Positions 1-5,408 of a stretch of 8,329 bases of DNA are shown piece by piece. The position numbers and the translations under genes are program-made. The notes below the pieces were generated by a model. The model searched no databases and had not been told where the DNA came from. It was given only the letters and a program-made list of their open reading frames with translations. Source of the stretch: Kiritimatiellia bacterium (GTDB lineage: Bacteria; Verrucomicrobiota; Kiritimatiellia; RFP12; UBA1067); NCBI GenBank assembly GCA_017508315.1, contig JAFVZE010000370.1:1-8329 (forward strand), read 5' to 3'. Within the stretch, counting starts at the first letter, position 1, and every line of letters starts with the position of its first letter.

Positions 1-226
1 AGAACTCGGCTTTGCGACGCACGGCTGGCGGCTTGCGAAGGAGGTGGAAGATGTTGTCGCGTCAGAGGCAGGAGAGGAAGAAAACGATGAAAACGGCAAA
101 AACGTTAGGATTTGCGGGGTCTGTCCCCAAGAGATGGGGCGGGGATTACCCGGGTGGGAGGATTCGTTGGAATATCCCAAGTTTTTGCCCTCTAAAAACA
201 ATAAGAGGCCTTGTTTTATTGGGTGA
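1..226 (+). CDS. C-terminal tail of an unidentified upstream gene (partial)
   Basis: The frame starting at position 2 is open from the window edge to a TGA at 224-226. Its first part reads ELGFATHGWRLAKEVEDVV and then becomes acidic (ASEAGEEENDENGKN), which looks like a natural charged C-terminal tail. About 20 of its first 34 codons end in G or C, as in the clear genes here. The last 40 or so residues are less convincing: they include a CGVC motif and run through G/C-run-rich DNA holding a palindrome, so the native end may have been extended or altered there. The two other forward frames give Arg-rich, shadow-like peptides. I do not recognise the family, and the N-terminal part lies outside the window. 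It could also be non-coding. Confidence 0.4.
   Translation, partial: ELGFATHGWRLAKEVEDVVASEAGEEENDENGKNVRICGVCPQEMGRGLPGWEDSLEYPKFLPSKNNKRPCFIG
116..158. repeat. G/C-run cluster with a small palindrome and a G-quadruplex-type pattern
   Basis: GGGGTCTGTCCCC at 116-128 pairs G4 with C4 around a 5-nt loop. The same C4 could instead pair with GGGG at 136-139. From 136 to 158 the + strand has four G runs (136-139, 141-144, 152-154, 156-158) separated by loops of 1, 7 and 1 nt, which fits the standard G3+N1-7 quadruplex pattern. The 7-nt loop contains CCC, which could compete by hairpin formation. The palindrome resembles short REP-like elements, but only one copy is seen, so I cannot call it a repeat family. 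Confidence 0.35.
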
Positions 227-277
227 TATGAGTTTTTGGAAGTGAAATAAGCGAAAAATCGGTTCCAGTTGTTGGAT

Positions 278-293
278 GTGGTAAAATAACCAC
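278..293. promoter_or_regulatory. Inverted repeat, possible operator upstream of the promoter
   Basis: GTGGTAAAATAACCAC has 5-bp perfect arms (GTGGT/ACCAC) around an A/T-only 6-bp centre. It ends 53 bp before the -35 element of the glycosidase promoter, a possible place for an activator site. Arms of this length occur by chance fairly often, and no regulator gene is present in the window, so the role is speculative. Confidence 0.2.
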
Positions 294-346
294 GCACAAA
301 AAACCACAAAAGGAACCGCGGGGGGATATTTCAGGGACTTCGATGG

Positions 347-376
347 TTGACTGTGCGTCGGGCAATAGGGTATACT
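347..376 (+). promoter_or_regulatory. Sigma70-type promoter for the glycosidase gene
   Basis: TTGACT (347-352) and TATACT (371-376) each match the consensus at five of six positions and are separated by 18 bp. Transcription would start near 383, giving a leader of roughly 110 nt before the ATG at 494. It is the best-looking promoter in the intergenic region and points the right way for the gene that follows. Confidence 0.6.
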
Positions 377-389
377 CCTTAAAAATCCC

Positions 390-452
390 GCAAGGCGTTT
401 GCGATCGTGTAAGTCGCAAAGCGTCGTGCTTCAACGGTTGTGCAAAAGCGTC
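390..452 (+). repeat. Three short direct repeats at 26-bp spacing in the leader
   Basis: GCAAGGCGTT (390-399), GCAAAGCGTC (416-425) and GCAAAAGCGTC (442-452) begin exactly 26 bp apart. The bases between them are not alike, so this is not a decayed tandem array of longer units. The first two repeats overlap the leader hairpin. The pattern could be repeated protein-binding sites or chance. Confidence 0.3.
398..420 (+). promoter_or_regulatory. Leader RNA hairpin
   Basis: TTTGCGA (398-404) and TCGCAAA (414-420) form a perfect 7-bp stem with a 9-nt loop, shortly after the predicted transcription start. No T-run follows, so it is not an intrinsic terminator. It may stabilise the leader or take part in control. 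The function is not shown by the sequence. Confidence 0.3.
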
Positions 453-477
453 TCTATGGCTACGGGGGCCAGACAAT

Positions 478-487
478 AAGGAAAGGA
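478..487 (+). promoter_or_regulatory. Ribosome-binding site aimed at the ATG at 494
   Basis: AAGGAAAGGA ends 6 nt before the ATG at 494, an ideal distance. The frame opened there stops after 10 codons at 524-526. This site therefore suggests that 494 was the original start of the downstream glycosidase gene. A closer ATG at 489 stops after two codons. Confidence 0.55.
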
Positions 488-493
488 AATGAA

Positions 494-526
494 ATGAAAA
501 GAATCGTATTGAAAGGATTGTTTTGA
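494..526 (+). CDS. 10-codon leader peptide, probably the frameshifted original start of the glycosidase gene
   Basis: ATG at 494 follows a strong ribosome-binding site and encodes MKRIVLKGLF before a TGA at 524-526. That stop overlaps the TTG at 523 (TTGA), where the long downstream frame begins, an arrangement that allows translational coupling. If one copy of the 14-bp duplication at 509-536 is removed, this ATG reads straight into the long frame as MKRIVLKGLLLAAVSVF, a textbook signal peptide start. The peptide is therefore most likely a product of the duplication and not an independent gene. It might still be translated and feed ribosomes to the TTG. Confidence 0.4.
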   Translation: MKRIVLKGLF

Positions 527-536
527 AAGGATTGTT
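509..536 (+). repeat. Exact 14-bp tandem duplication at the gene start
   Basis: TTGAAAGGATTGTT occurs twice back to back (509-522 and 523-536) with no mismatch. As 14 is not a multiple of three, the second copy shifts the frame between the ATG at 494 and the long open frame. Each copy carries its own AAAGGA, so the first copy also gives the TTG at 523 a ribosome-binding site 5 nt upstream. Confidence 0.9.
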
Positions 537-2727
537 GCTTGCCGCTGTATCGGTTTTTGCCGCTGCGCTCTACGGAGCGTCCGGGGGTGCGGGCGATGTG
601 GTGATCGAGAACGGGCGCTTCAGGCTGACGATCGGCGCCGACGCCGTCGTCAAATCGCTTATCGCGAAGCATAGCGGCGAAGAGCTGCTGAGTATGCACG
701 ATCCGGTCGCGTTCTGTTCGGTCACGCAGCTTCGTCCGTTCAACAACGAAATAAAACTCATCCATCCGCACCGCCGCACCGTCTATCAGGCCAACCGCAT
801 CCGCCGCGAGGGCGACCGCCTGATCGTCGGTTTCGAGATCGCGCCCTACGATGCCGTCATCGAAGTCAAGGCCACCGACGACTATGTCGCTTTCGAACTC
901 AAGGATTTCATATTGACGGAAAAGTCGTATCCGCTCTGCCCTACGCTGACCGTGCCGCTTGATTTCACCGCGCCGCCGGTCGAAGAGTTCAGGATCGTCC
1001 AGCTGCCGGTGAAGGACCGGGAGAATTTCGGCGAATGGCTCAACGTCCAGTGGGACGGCAAAGCGGCCGTCGGCGTTTTCGCCGCCTCCGAGCACGCGCA
1101 GGTCCGCGCCGAGCGGCGTACCGGCTACCGTCTCATGTGCGCAGACGCGCTCAGGTCCGTCAAGCTGCGCGGAACCTGCGCGGTCGTGACGGTCGATGCC
1201 GGCAACGATGCGATTCTCGACCGGTTGGATGCGCTGGAGCGCGACTGTTCGCTTCCTTCGGGCGTGAAAAACCGGCGCAACAAACTGACCAACGCTTCAA
1301 TCTATTTCATGCGTGACGTCAGCCCCGGGACAATCGACCGCCACATTAAATTCGCCAAACGCGGCGGCTTCAAACTCATGGAGATGACCTCGGCGCAGTT
1401 TTTCGGGCCCAGCGGAGATTACGTCTACCATCCGCAGTATCCGAACGGCGCGGCCGACGTCAAGACGAAGATCATAGACAAAATCCGCGCCGCCGGTCTC
1501 GTGCCGGGAATGCACATTCTCCACACCTTCATAAACATGAGTTCGCGTCTGGTCAAAGAGGGCGACCGCAGACTGCTGCTGCGCGAACATTACACGCTTT
1601 CCAGAGCGATCGGACCGGACGACGATGTTGTTCACGTGGACGAAAACCCCATGAACGCGGAACTAAGCCCCAAGTGCAAACTTTTGAAATTCGGCAGGGA
1701 GATCATGAGCTACGAGTCGTTCACGACCGAGCCGCCGTACAGGTTTACGGGAGTGAAGCGCGGCGTCAAAGGAACGGTCCGCGCCGCACATGAAGAAGGG
1801 CTTATCGGCGGCACGCTCTGGATCTGCGAATACGGCGCGGGCGACATCTACATCAAGCAGGACAGCGATCTGCAGGATATCGTCGCCGGGAAGGTCGCCG
1901 AACTCTGGAAGGCGGGTTTCGGCTTCATCTATTTCGACGGCTCCGAGGGCACTCATCCGCCGTACGGCTACCATGTGCCGAACGCCCAGTACCGCATGTG
2001 GAAAAAGCTCGTGCCGCAGCCGATTCTCGGCGAGGGCGCGGCGAAGGCGCATTTCGGCTGGCACATGCTTTCGGGGGCGAACGCGTTCGACGTTTTCAGC
2101 CCCGAGGAGTTCAAGGCGAAAATCGACGAATATCCGGCCGCCGAAGCGCCGCTCATGAAGCGCGACTTCTCGCGGGTCAATTTCGGCTGGTGGGGCTTCT
2201 GGCATCCGGGATGCAAAATCCGCAACAAGATCACCGAGACCGGAGTGCAGAGCGACATGTGGGAGTACGGCACCTCCAAGGCCGCGGCGTGGGATTGTCC
2301 GATGTCGGTGCAGATGGCGGTCAAGGAACTTGAGGCCCATCCGCGCACGGACGACATTCTTGAAGTCATGCGCCGCTGGGAAGATGTGCGCGATCGCGAC
2401 TGGCTCACAAAGGCGCAGAAGGAGGTGCTGCGGGTTCCGGGCAGGGAGTTCCATCTTTACCAGAACGGCAAGGGCGAATACGAGCTTCATGAAATCAGGA
2501 TGCTGCCGACGCCCGCCAAGGCGCCATGGCTCCGCGGCTTCGTGTTCGAGCGCGGCGGCAGGCGGATCGTCTCCTGCTGGCATACGAGCGGGGAGGGCGA
2601 TGTCAAGCTTGCGCTGGGCGAGGGCGGAAAGAATATTCCGCTTCACATCGCCGGGCGCAGATATATCGAAACCGATCTCTCCGCCGCGGAAACGGAAAAG
2701 GCTTTCGCCGCCGCCGTGACGGAGTGA
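523..2727 (+). CDS. Exported TIM-barrel glycosidase-like protein, family not recognised
   Basis: The 734-residue frame opens at TTG 523 and probably encodes a secreted carbohydrate-active enzyme. Residues 1-20 form a signal peptide (K2, then a hydrophobic run to LYGA with a likely cut near residue 19). No lipobox cysteine is seen. Residues 25-240 are beta-rich, starting VVIENGRFRLTIG, like the N-terminal beta-sandwich of many glycosidases. Residues of about 260-560 look like a (beta/alpha)8 barrel: GGFKLMEMTSAQFF, then LVPGMHILHTF, then FGFIYFDGSEG with D472 and E475 as candidate acid residues, then HFGWHML near 510 and FGWWGFWHPG near 551. A conserved-looking MWEYGTSKAAAWDCP stretch follows near 580-593, and the C-terminus is beta-rich. 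Substrate and family are not assignable by eye. The likely ancestral start is ATG 494, separated from this frame by the 14-bp duplication. If that duplication is an assembly error, the true protein is about 739 residues. It appears to be transcribed alone. Confidence 0.8.
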   Translation: MKGLLLAAVSVFAAALYGASGGAGDVVIENGRFRLTIGADAVVKSLIAKHSGEELLSMHDPVAFCSVTQLRPFNNEIKLIHPHRRTVYQANRIRREGDRLIVGFEIAPYDAVIEVKATDDYVAFELKDFILTEKSYPLCPTLTVPLDFTAPPVEEFRIVQLPVKDRENFGEWLNVQWDGKAAVGVFAASEHAQVRAERRTGYRLMCADALRSVKLRGTCAVVTVDAGNDAILDRLDALERDCSLPSGVKNRRNKLTNASIYFMRDVSPGTIDRHIKFAKRGGFKLMEMTSAQFFGPSGDYVYHPQYPNGAADVKTKIIDKIRAAGLVPGMHILHTFINMSSRLVKEGDRRLLLREHYTLSRAIGPDDDVVHVDENPMNAELSPKCKLLKFGREIMSYESFTTEPPYRFTGVKRGVKGTVRAAHEEGLIGGTLWICEYGAGDIYIKQDSDLQDIVAGKVAELWKAGFGFIYFDGSEGTHPPYGYHVPNAQYRMWKKLVPQPILGEGAAKAHFGWHMLSGANAFDVFSPEEFKAKIDEYPAAEAPLMKRDFSRVNFGWWGFWHPGCKIRNKITETGVQSDMWEYGTSKAAAWDCPMSVQMAVKELEAHPRTDDILEVMRRWEDVRDRDWLTKAQKEVLRVPGREFHLYQNGKGEYELHEIRMLPTPAKAPWLRGFVFERGGRRIVSCWHTSGEGDVKLALGEGGKNIPLHIAGRRYIETDLSAAETEKAFAAAVTE

Positions 2728-2757
2728 CGGCCGCGGGATGAAGAACTTCTGCCGCCA

Positions 2758-2786
2758 TTGTCAAAATCGCCGTCAAATGATACAAT
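2758..2786 (+). promoter_or_regulatory. Sigma70-type promoter for the pyrH operon
   Basis: TTGTCA (2758-2763) and TACAAT (2781-2786) each match consensus at five of six positions with the ideal 17-bp spacing. It begins 30 bp after the glycosidase stop. Transcription would start around 2792-2795, that is at or within a few bases of the GTG at 2795. The two in-frame ATGs at 2738 and 2777 lie upstream of that point, so this promoter argues against them as starts. Confidence 0.55.
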
Positions 2787-2794
2787 TACCCACC

Positions 2795-3550
2795 GTGAAG
2801 AAGAAAAACTGTAAAACTGGGAAAATCAAATACCGTCGCGTGCTCTTGAAACTGTCGGGGGAGGTTCTCGGCAATCAGGACACCGGCGAATGCATCGATC
2901 CTGAAAAACTCGCTTTCATGGCCGGCAAGGTCAAGAAAATTCAGGCTCTCGGTTGCGAGGTGGGGATCGTCCTCGGCGGCGGCAACATCTTTCGCGGGCT
3001 GTCGGGGACCGGCAAAGGCGTGGACCGGGTGACCGGCGATTCCATGGGTATGCTCGCCACGGTCATAAACGGTCTTGCCATGATGAACGCCTTGGAGGCT
3101 GTCGGCGTTCCGGCGCGGGTCATGACTTCCATCGAAATGACCAAAATCGCCGAGCCGTTCGTCCAGCGCAAGGCGCTCGCTTATCTGAAGAGGGGCGAGG
3201 TCTGCATTTTCGCGGGCGGCACCGGCAATCCCTTTTTCTCGACCGATTCGGCGGCGGCTCTGCGCGCGAGCGAGATCGGCGCGGAGGTTCTGCTCAAGGC
3301 CACCAAGGTCGACGGCGTCTACACCGCCGATCCGAAGAAAGATCCCGCGGCGAAAAAGTATTCCCGTCTGAAATACGAAACCGCTCTCGAGAAAAGGCTC
3401 AAAGTCATGGACAGCGCGGCGTTCGCGTTGTGCATGGACAATTCGATTCCGATCGTCGTCTTCGATTTTTTCGACAAAAACGCGCTCGAGCGCGTGGTGA
3501 AGGGCGATCCGGTCGGAACGCTCGTCTCGTCTCAGTCTGAAAACAAATAA
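2795..3550 (+). CDS. pyrH: UMP kinase
   Basis: Phosphorylates UMP to UDP with ATP in the cytoplasm, the first dedicated step toward UTP and CTP. It is an amino-acid-kinase-fold enzyme and usually hexameric. Motifs seen in order, numbered from the GTG start: YRRVLLKLSGE (residues 13-23) for the phosphate loop, GGGNIFRG (61-68), DSMGMLATVINGLAM for the nucleotide site, AGGTGNPFFSTDSAA and KATKVDGVYTADP in the ATP-binding half, and MDSAAFALCMDN near the end. The chain is full length with nothing missing. In-frame starts are ATG 2738, ATG 2777 and GTG 2795, none with a clear ribosome-binding site. I chose 2795 because the promoter overlaps the other two and because a short basic N-terminus before YRR suits the family. 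The longer forms would add a Cys/Arg-rich extension. frr follows after 15 nt, the usual neighbour, but rpsB and tsf are not upstream. Confidence 0.95.
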   Translation: MKKKNCKTGKIKYRRVLLKLSGEVLGNQDTGECIDPEKLAFMAGKVKKIQALGCEVGIVLGGGNIFRGLSGTGKGVDRVTGDSMGMLATVINGLAMMNALEAVGVPARVMTSIEMTKIAEPFVQRKALAYLKRGEVCIFAGGTGNPFFSTDSAAALRASEIGAEVLLKATKVDGVYTADPKKDPAAKKYSRLKYETALEKRLKVMDSAAFALCMDNSIPIVVFDFFDKNALERVVKGDPVGTLVSSQSENK

Positions 3551-3565
3551 AGAACAGGAAAAAAC

Positions 3566-4129
3566 ATGGAAACGGTTGCAGCAGTACTTGAAGATGCCAA
3601 TTCGAAAATCGCAAAGAGTTTTGACGCTCTCAAGGCCCAGTTCGCCGGTCTGCGCACCGGCAAGGCTTCGCCGGCGATGGTCGATCAGATCAAGGTCGAC
3701 TACTACGGCGCTCCCACGCCGATCAAGAACCTCGGCACGATTTCGACCCCCGAGCCGCGTCAGATCAAAATCACTCCGTTCGATCCCACCGTTCTCGATG
3801 CGATGAACAAGGCGATTCTCGCGGCCAACATCGGCGTCACTCCGCAGACCGACGGCAAGGTTCTTCGCATCACCGTTCCCGAACTCAACGAAGAGCGCCG
3901 CAAAGAGATCGTCAAGGTCGCCAAGACCCAGGCCGAGGCGCAGAAGGTCGCCATGCGCAACGTCCGCCGCGACGCCAACGACGCGGTCAAAAAACTGGAG
4001 AAGGACAAGAAGATATCCGAAGACGATATGAAGCAGGGGCTTGACAGGATTCAGAAGGCCACCGACGACGGTATCGCCAAGATCGATGCCGAACTCAAGG
4101 TCAAAGAAGCCGAAGTGATGGCGGTCTGA
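3566..4129 (+). CDS. frr: Ribosome recycling factor
   Basis: Acts in the cytoplasm with EF-G to split the post-termination ribosome into subunits so they can be reused. The 187-residue length is typical for bacterial RRF. LRTGKASP at residues 29-36 sits in the first long helix of the three-helix domain. YYGAPTPIKNLGTISTPEPRQIKITPFD covers the small beta domain. AMRNVRRDAND near 129-139 carries the conserved arginines of the third helix that contact the ribosome. The final helix ends VKEAEVMAV. The start ATG has AGGAA ending 5 nt upstream (3556-3560). The gene lies 15 nt after pyrH and 13 to 19 nt before the next gene, so it is almost certainly in the same transcript. Confidence 0.97.
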   Translation: METVAAVLEDANSKIAKSFDALKAQFAGLRTGKASPAMVDQIKVDYYGAPTPIKNLGTISTPEPRQIKITPFDPTVLDAMNKAILAANIGVTPQTDGKVLRITVPELNEERRKEIVKVAKTQAEAQKVAMRNVRRDANDAVKKLEKDKKISEDDMKQGLDRIQKATDDGIAKIDAELKVKEAEVMAV

Positions 4130-4136
4130 TTATTTA

Positions 4137-4141
4137 AGGAG
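4137..4141 (+). promoter_or_regulatory. Ribosome-binding site that decides between two ATGs
   Basis: AGGAG at 4137-4141 lies only 1 nt before the ATG at 4143 but 7 nt before the in-frame ATG at 4149. The second ATG is therefore the likely start of the repeat protein, giving an N-terminus of MADENPIS. Confidence 0.7.
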
Positions 4142-4148
4142 AATGGTT

Positions 4149-5402
4149 ATGGCAGATGAAAATCCGATAAGTCCGATCAGCGCCGCCGAGCCTCCCAAAG
4201 CGAACCCGCTCGCGAAGCCGGCCGGTGCGGCGGCCTCCACTCTCAAATTGAATCCCGTCGTCCGCAAGCCGGTTGCCGGGACCGCGTTGAAGACCGGTCT
4301 CAAACTGCCCCCGAAGCCCGGTGCGACGGTGGCGACGCTCCGCCCGGGGCTCAAGCTCCCGCCCAAACCGGGAACGACGACGCAGTCGGCGCTCAAGCCG
4401 GGGCTGAAACTTCCGACGGCTCCCGGGGCAGCGACATCGGCGCTCAAGCCCGGACTCAAACTTCCCGCAAGACCGCAGATCCGCAGGCCGGGCGAGGGCT
4501 CCGCCGTCGCACCGCTTCCCAAACCGGTGACGCCCGCGGCGGCCGCCGAGCCGGAAAAGCCGGCGGACAAGCCGGAGGAAGCTCCCGCGCCGGTCGCCAA
4601 AGTGGACGCCGGCGGCGTCGCCAAACTGCCCACGGTCGAAGCTCCGGCGGTCAAGCGCGGCGAGCCGATCGTCACTCCCGAGCCTCCGAAGCCGATCGAA
4701 GCTCTCAAGTCGGTGACGCAGAAACTCAAAGGCATCACGCAATCGATTCCGCAGCAGGCCATCCTTCACAAAACCGGCATTATCGCGGATGCCGCGACCA
4801 GCGATGCGCAGAAGGAAGCCGCCAAGCATAAAACGTCCCGCATTTCGCTGGCCGACGCCATCGGTGCCGCTCCTGTCAAGAACGAGAATGCGCCGATGAA
4901 AACGATCAAGATCAAGCGTCCGATCGACATCCCCGGCGCCACCAAACTCGCCGCTCCCGAGCCGAAGCCCGCCGCTGAAAATGCCGCGGCGCCGGAGAGC
5001 GCCGCCGAGCCGGCAAAGACCGAGGCCGCCGCCAAAGAGCCGTCGCCTTCGGTCACGCAGCGCAAGACGCTGAAGATCGCCCGTCCCGGCGGCGGTGCGG
5101 TTCGTCCGGCCGGAAAATTCGGCATCAAACGTCCGACGGCCGCCGGCACGTCCGCTCCCTCCGCCAAGCCGGAAGAGAACGGCACGCAGGTCCCGCCGCT
5201 CGGTGAGGTCGCCGACATTCCGGAGATCGCCGACATTCCGGCGATGCCGACCCAGCCGGTGTTCCCCGCGGCGGCTCCGGCGGTGAAGGACGCTCCGGCG
5301 TGGCTGTATACGCTTTCGTCGCTGGTTCAGCTCGCTGCCTGCATCGCCATGGGCGCGTTGGCCTGGTATCTCTACCAGAACACCCAGATAGCCATGTTCT
5401 GA
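4149..5402 (+). CDS. Ala/Pro/Lys-rich repeat protein with C-terminal membrane anchor
   Basis: No known family is recognised. From ATG 4149 (chosen for ribosome-binding-site spacing) it is 417 residues; the upstream ATG 4143 would add two. Almost the whole chain is low complexity, rich in Ala, Pro, Lys and Gly, and probably unfolded. Near residues 47-106 it has four GLKLP units spaced 17-18 residues apart (LKTGLKLPPKPG and variants). Further on it has a KTSRISLADAIG segment, then KTIKIKRPIDIPGA, KTLKIARPGGG and FGIKRPTAAG, a repeated basic K-I/L-K-x-x-R-P theme, then a duplicated ADIPEI/ADIPAM. There is no N-terminal signal peptide. One strong hydrophobic segment (WLYTLSSLVQLAACIAMGAL onward) lies within about 25 residues of the C-terminus, which ends YLYQNTQIAMF, so it looks tail-anchored with the repeat region in the cytoplasm. 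It sits between frr and an ABC exporter, 6 nt before the permease gene, so co-expression is likely. A scaffold or adaptor role at the membrane is a guess. Confidence 0.85.
   Translation: MADENPISPISAAEPPKANPLAKPAGAAASTLKLNPVVRKPVAGTALKTGLKLPPKPGATVATLRPGLKLPPKPGTTTQSALKPGLKLPTAPGAATSALKPGLKLPARPQIRRPGEGSAVAPLPKPVTPAAAAEPEKPADKPEEAPAPVAKVDAGGVAKLPTVEAPAVKRGEPIVTPEPPKPIEALKSVTQKLKGITQSIPQQAILHKTGIIADAATSDAQKEAAKHKTSRISLADAIGAAPVKNENAPMKTIKIKRPIDIPGATKLAAPEPKPAAENAAAPESAAEPAKTEAAAKEPSPSVTQRKTLKIARPGGGAVRPAGKFGIKRPTAAGTSAPSAKPEENGTQVPPLGEVADIPEIADIPAMPTQPVFPAAAPAVKDAPAWLYTLSSLVQLAACIAMGALAWYLYQNTQIAMF
4287..4466 (+). repeat. Four GLKLP coding repeats of 17-18 codons
   Basis: The core G-L-K-L-P begins at about 4296, 4347, 4401 and 4452, so units are 51 or 54 bp apart. 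Each is preceded by L-K/R-x and followed by a Pro/Lys/Gly/Ala/Thr-rich linker. The codons of the units differ (for example ctcaaactg, ctcaagctc, ctgaaactt, ctcaaactt), so the peptide motif has been kept while the DNA diverged. Confidence 0.75.
5205..5240 (+). repeat. 18-bp tandem duplication encoding ADIPEI/ADIPAM
   Basis: AGGTCGCCGACATTCCGG and AGATCGCCGACATTCCGG are adjacent 18-bp units with one mismatch. They keep the frame and give ADIPEIADIPAM near the end of the repeat protein, before the membrane anchor. The near-identity suggests a more recent duplication than the GLKLP repeats. Confidence 0.7.
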
Positions 5403-5408
5403 CCGGGT

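Larger units (their letters stand above)
227..493. other. Intergenic region and leader of the glycosidase gene
   Basis: No gene of any convincing quality lies here on either strand. The stretch is richer in A/T than the genes around it. It holds an inverted repeat (278-293), a promoter (347-376) and a transcribed leader of about 110 nt with a hairpin (398-420), three short direct repeats (390, 416, 442) and a purine-rich ribosome-binding region (478-487). Nothing resembling a tRNA or a known riboswitch class was recognised. Confidence 0.6.

Noticed and set aside
189..217. Possible intrinsic terminator (CCTCT/AGAGG followed by TTGTTTT)
   Set aside because: The stem is only 5 bp with a 10-nt A-rich loop and an interrupted T-run, too weak to call, and it lies before the stop at 224-226.
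12..245. 77-codon + frame at the window start
   Set aside because: Arg/Lys-rich with no family resemblance. The frame open from position 2 has better codon use and a more natural acidic composition.
1663..2646. 327-codon minus-strand frame opposite the glycosidase
   Set aside because: Shadow of the + strand codon bias. It has no recognisable domain and no upstream ribosome-binding signal, and the + strand protein is clearly coherent.
2738..2794. Cys/Arg-rich N-terminal extension of UMP kinase with a CRHC motif
   Set aside because: It overlaps a good promoter, has no ribosome-binding site and is not typical of the family, so it is more likely untranslated.
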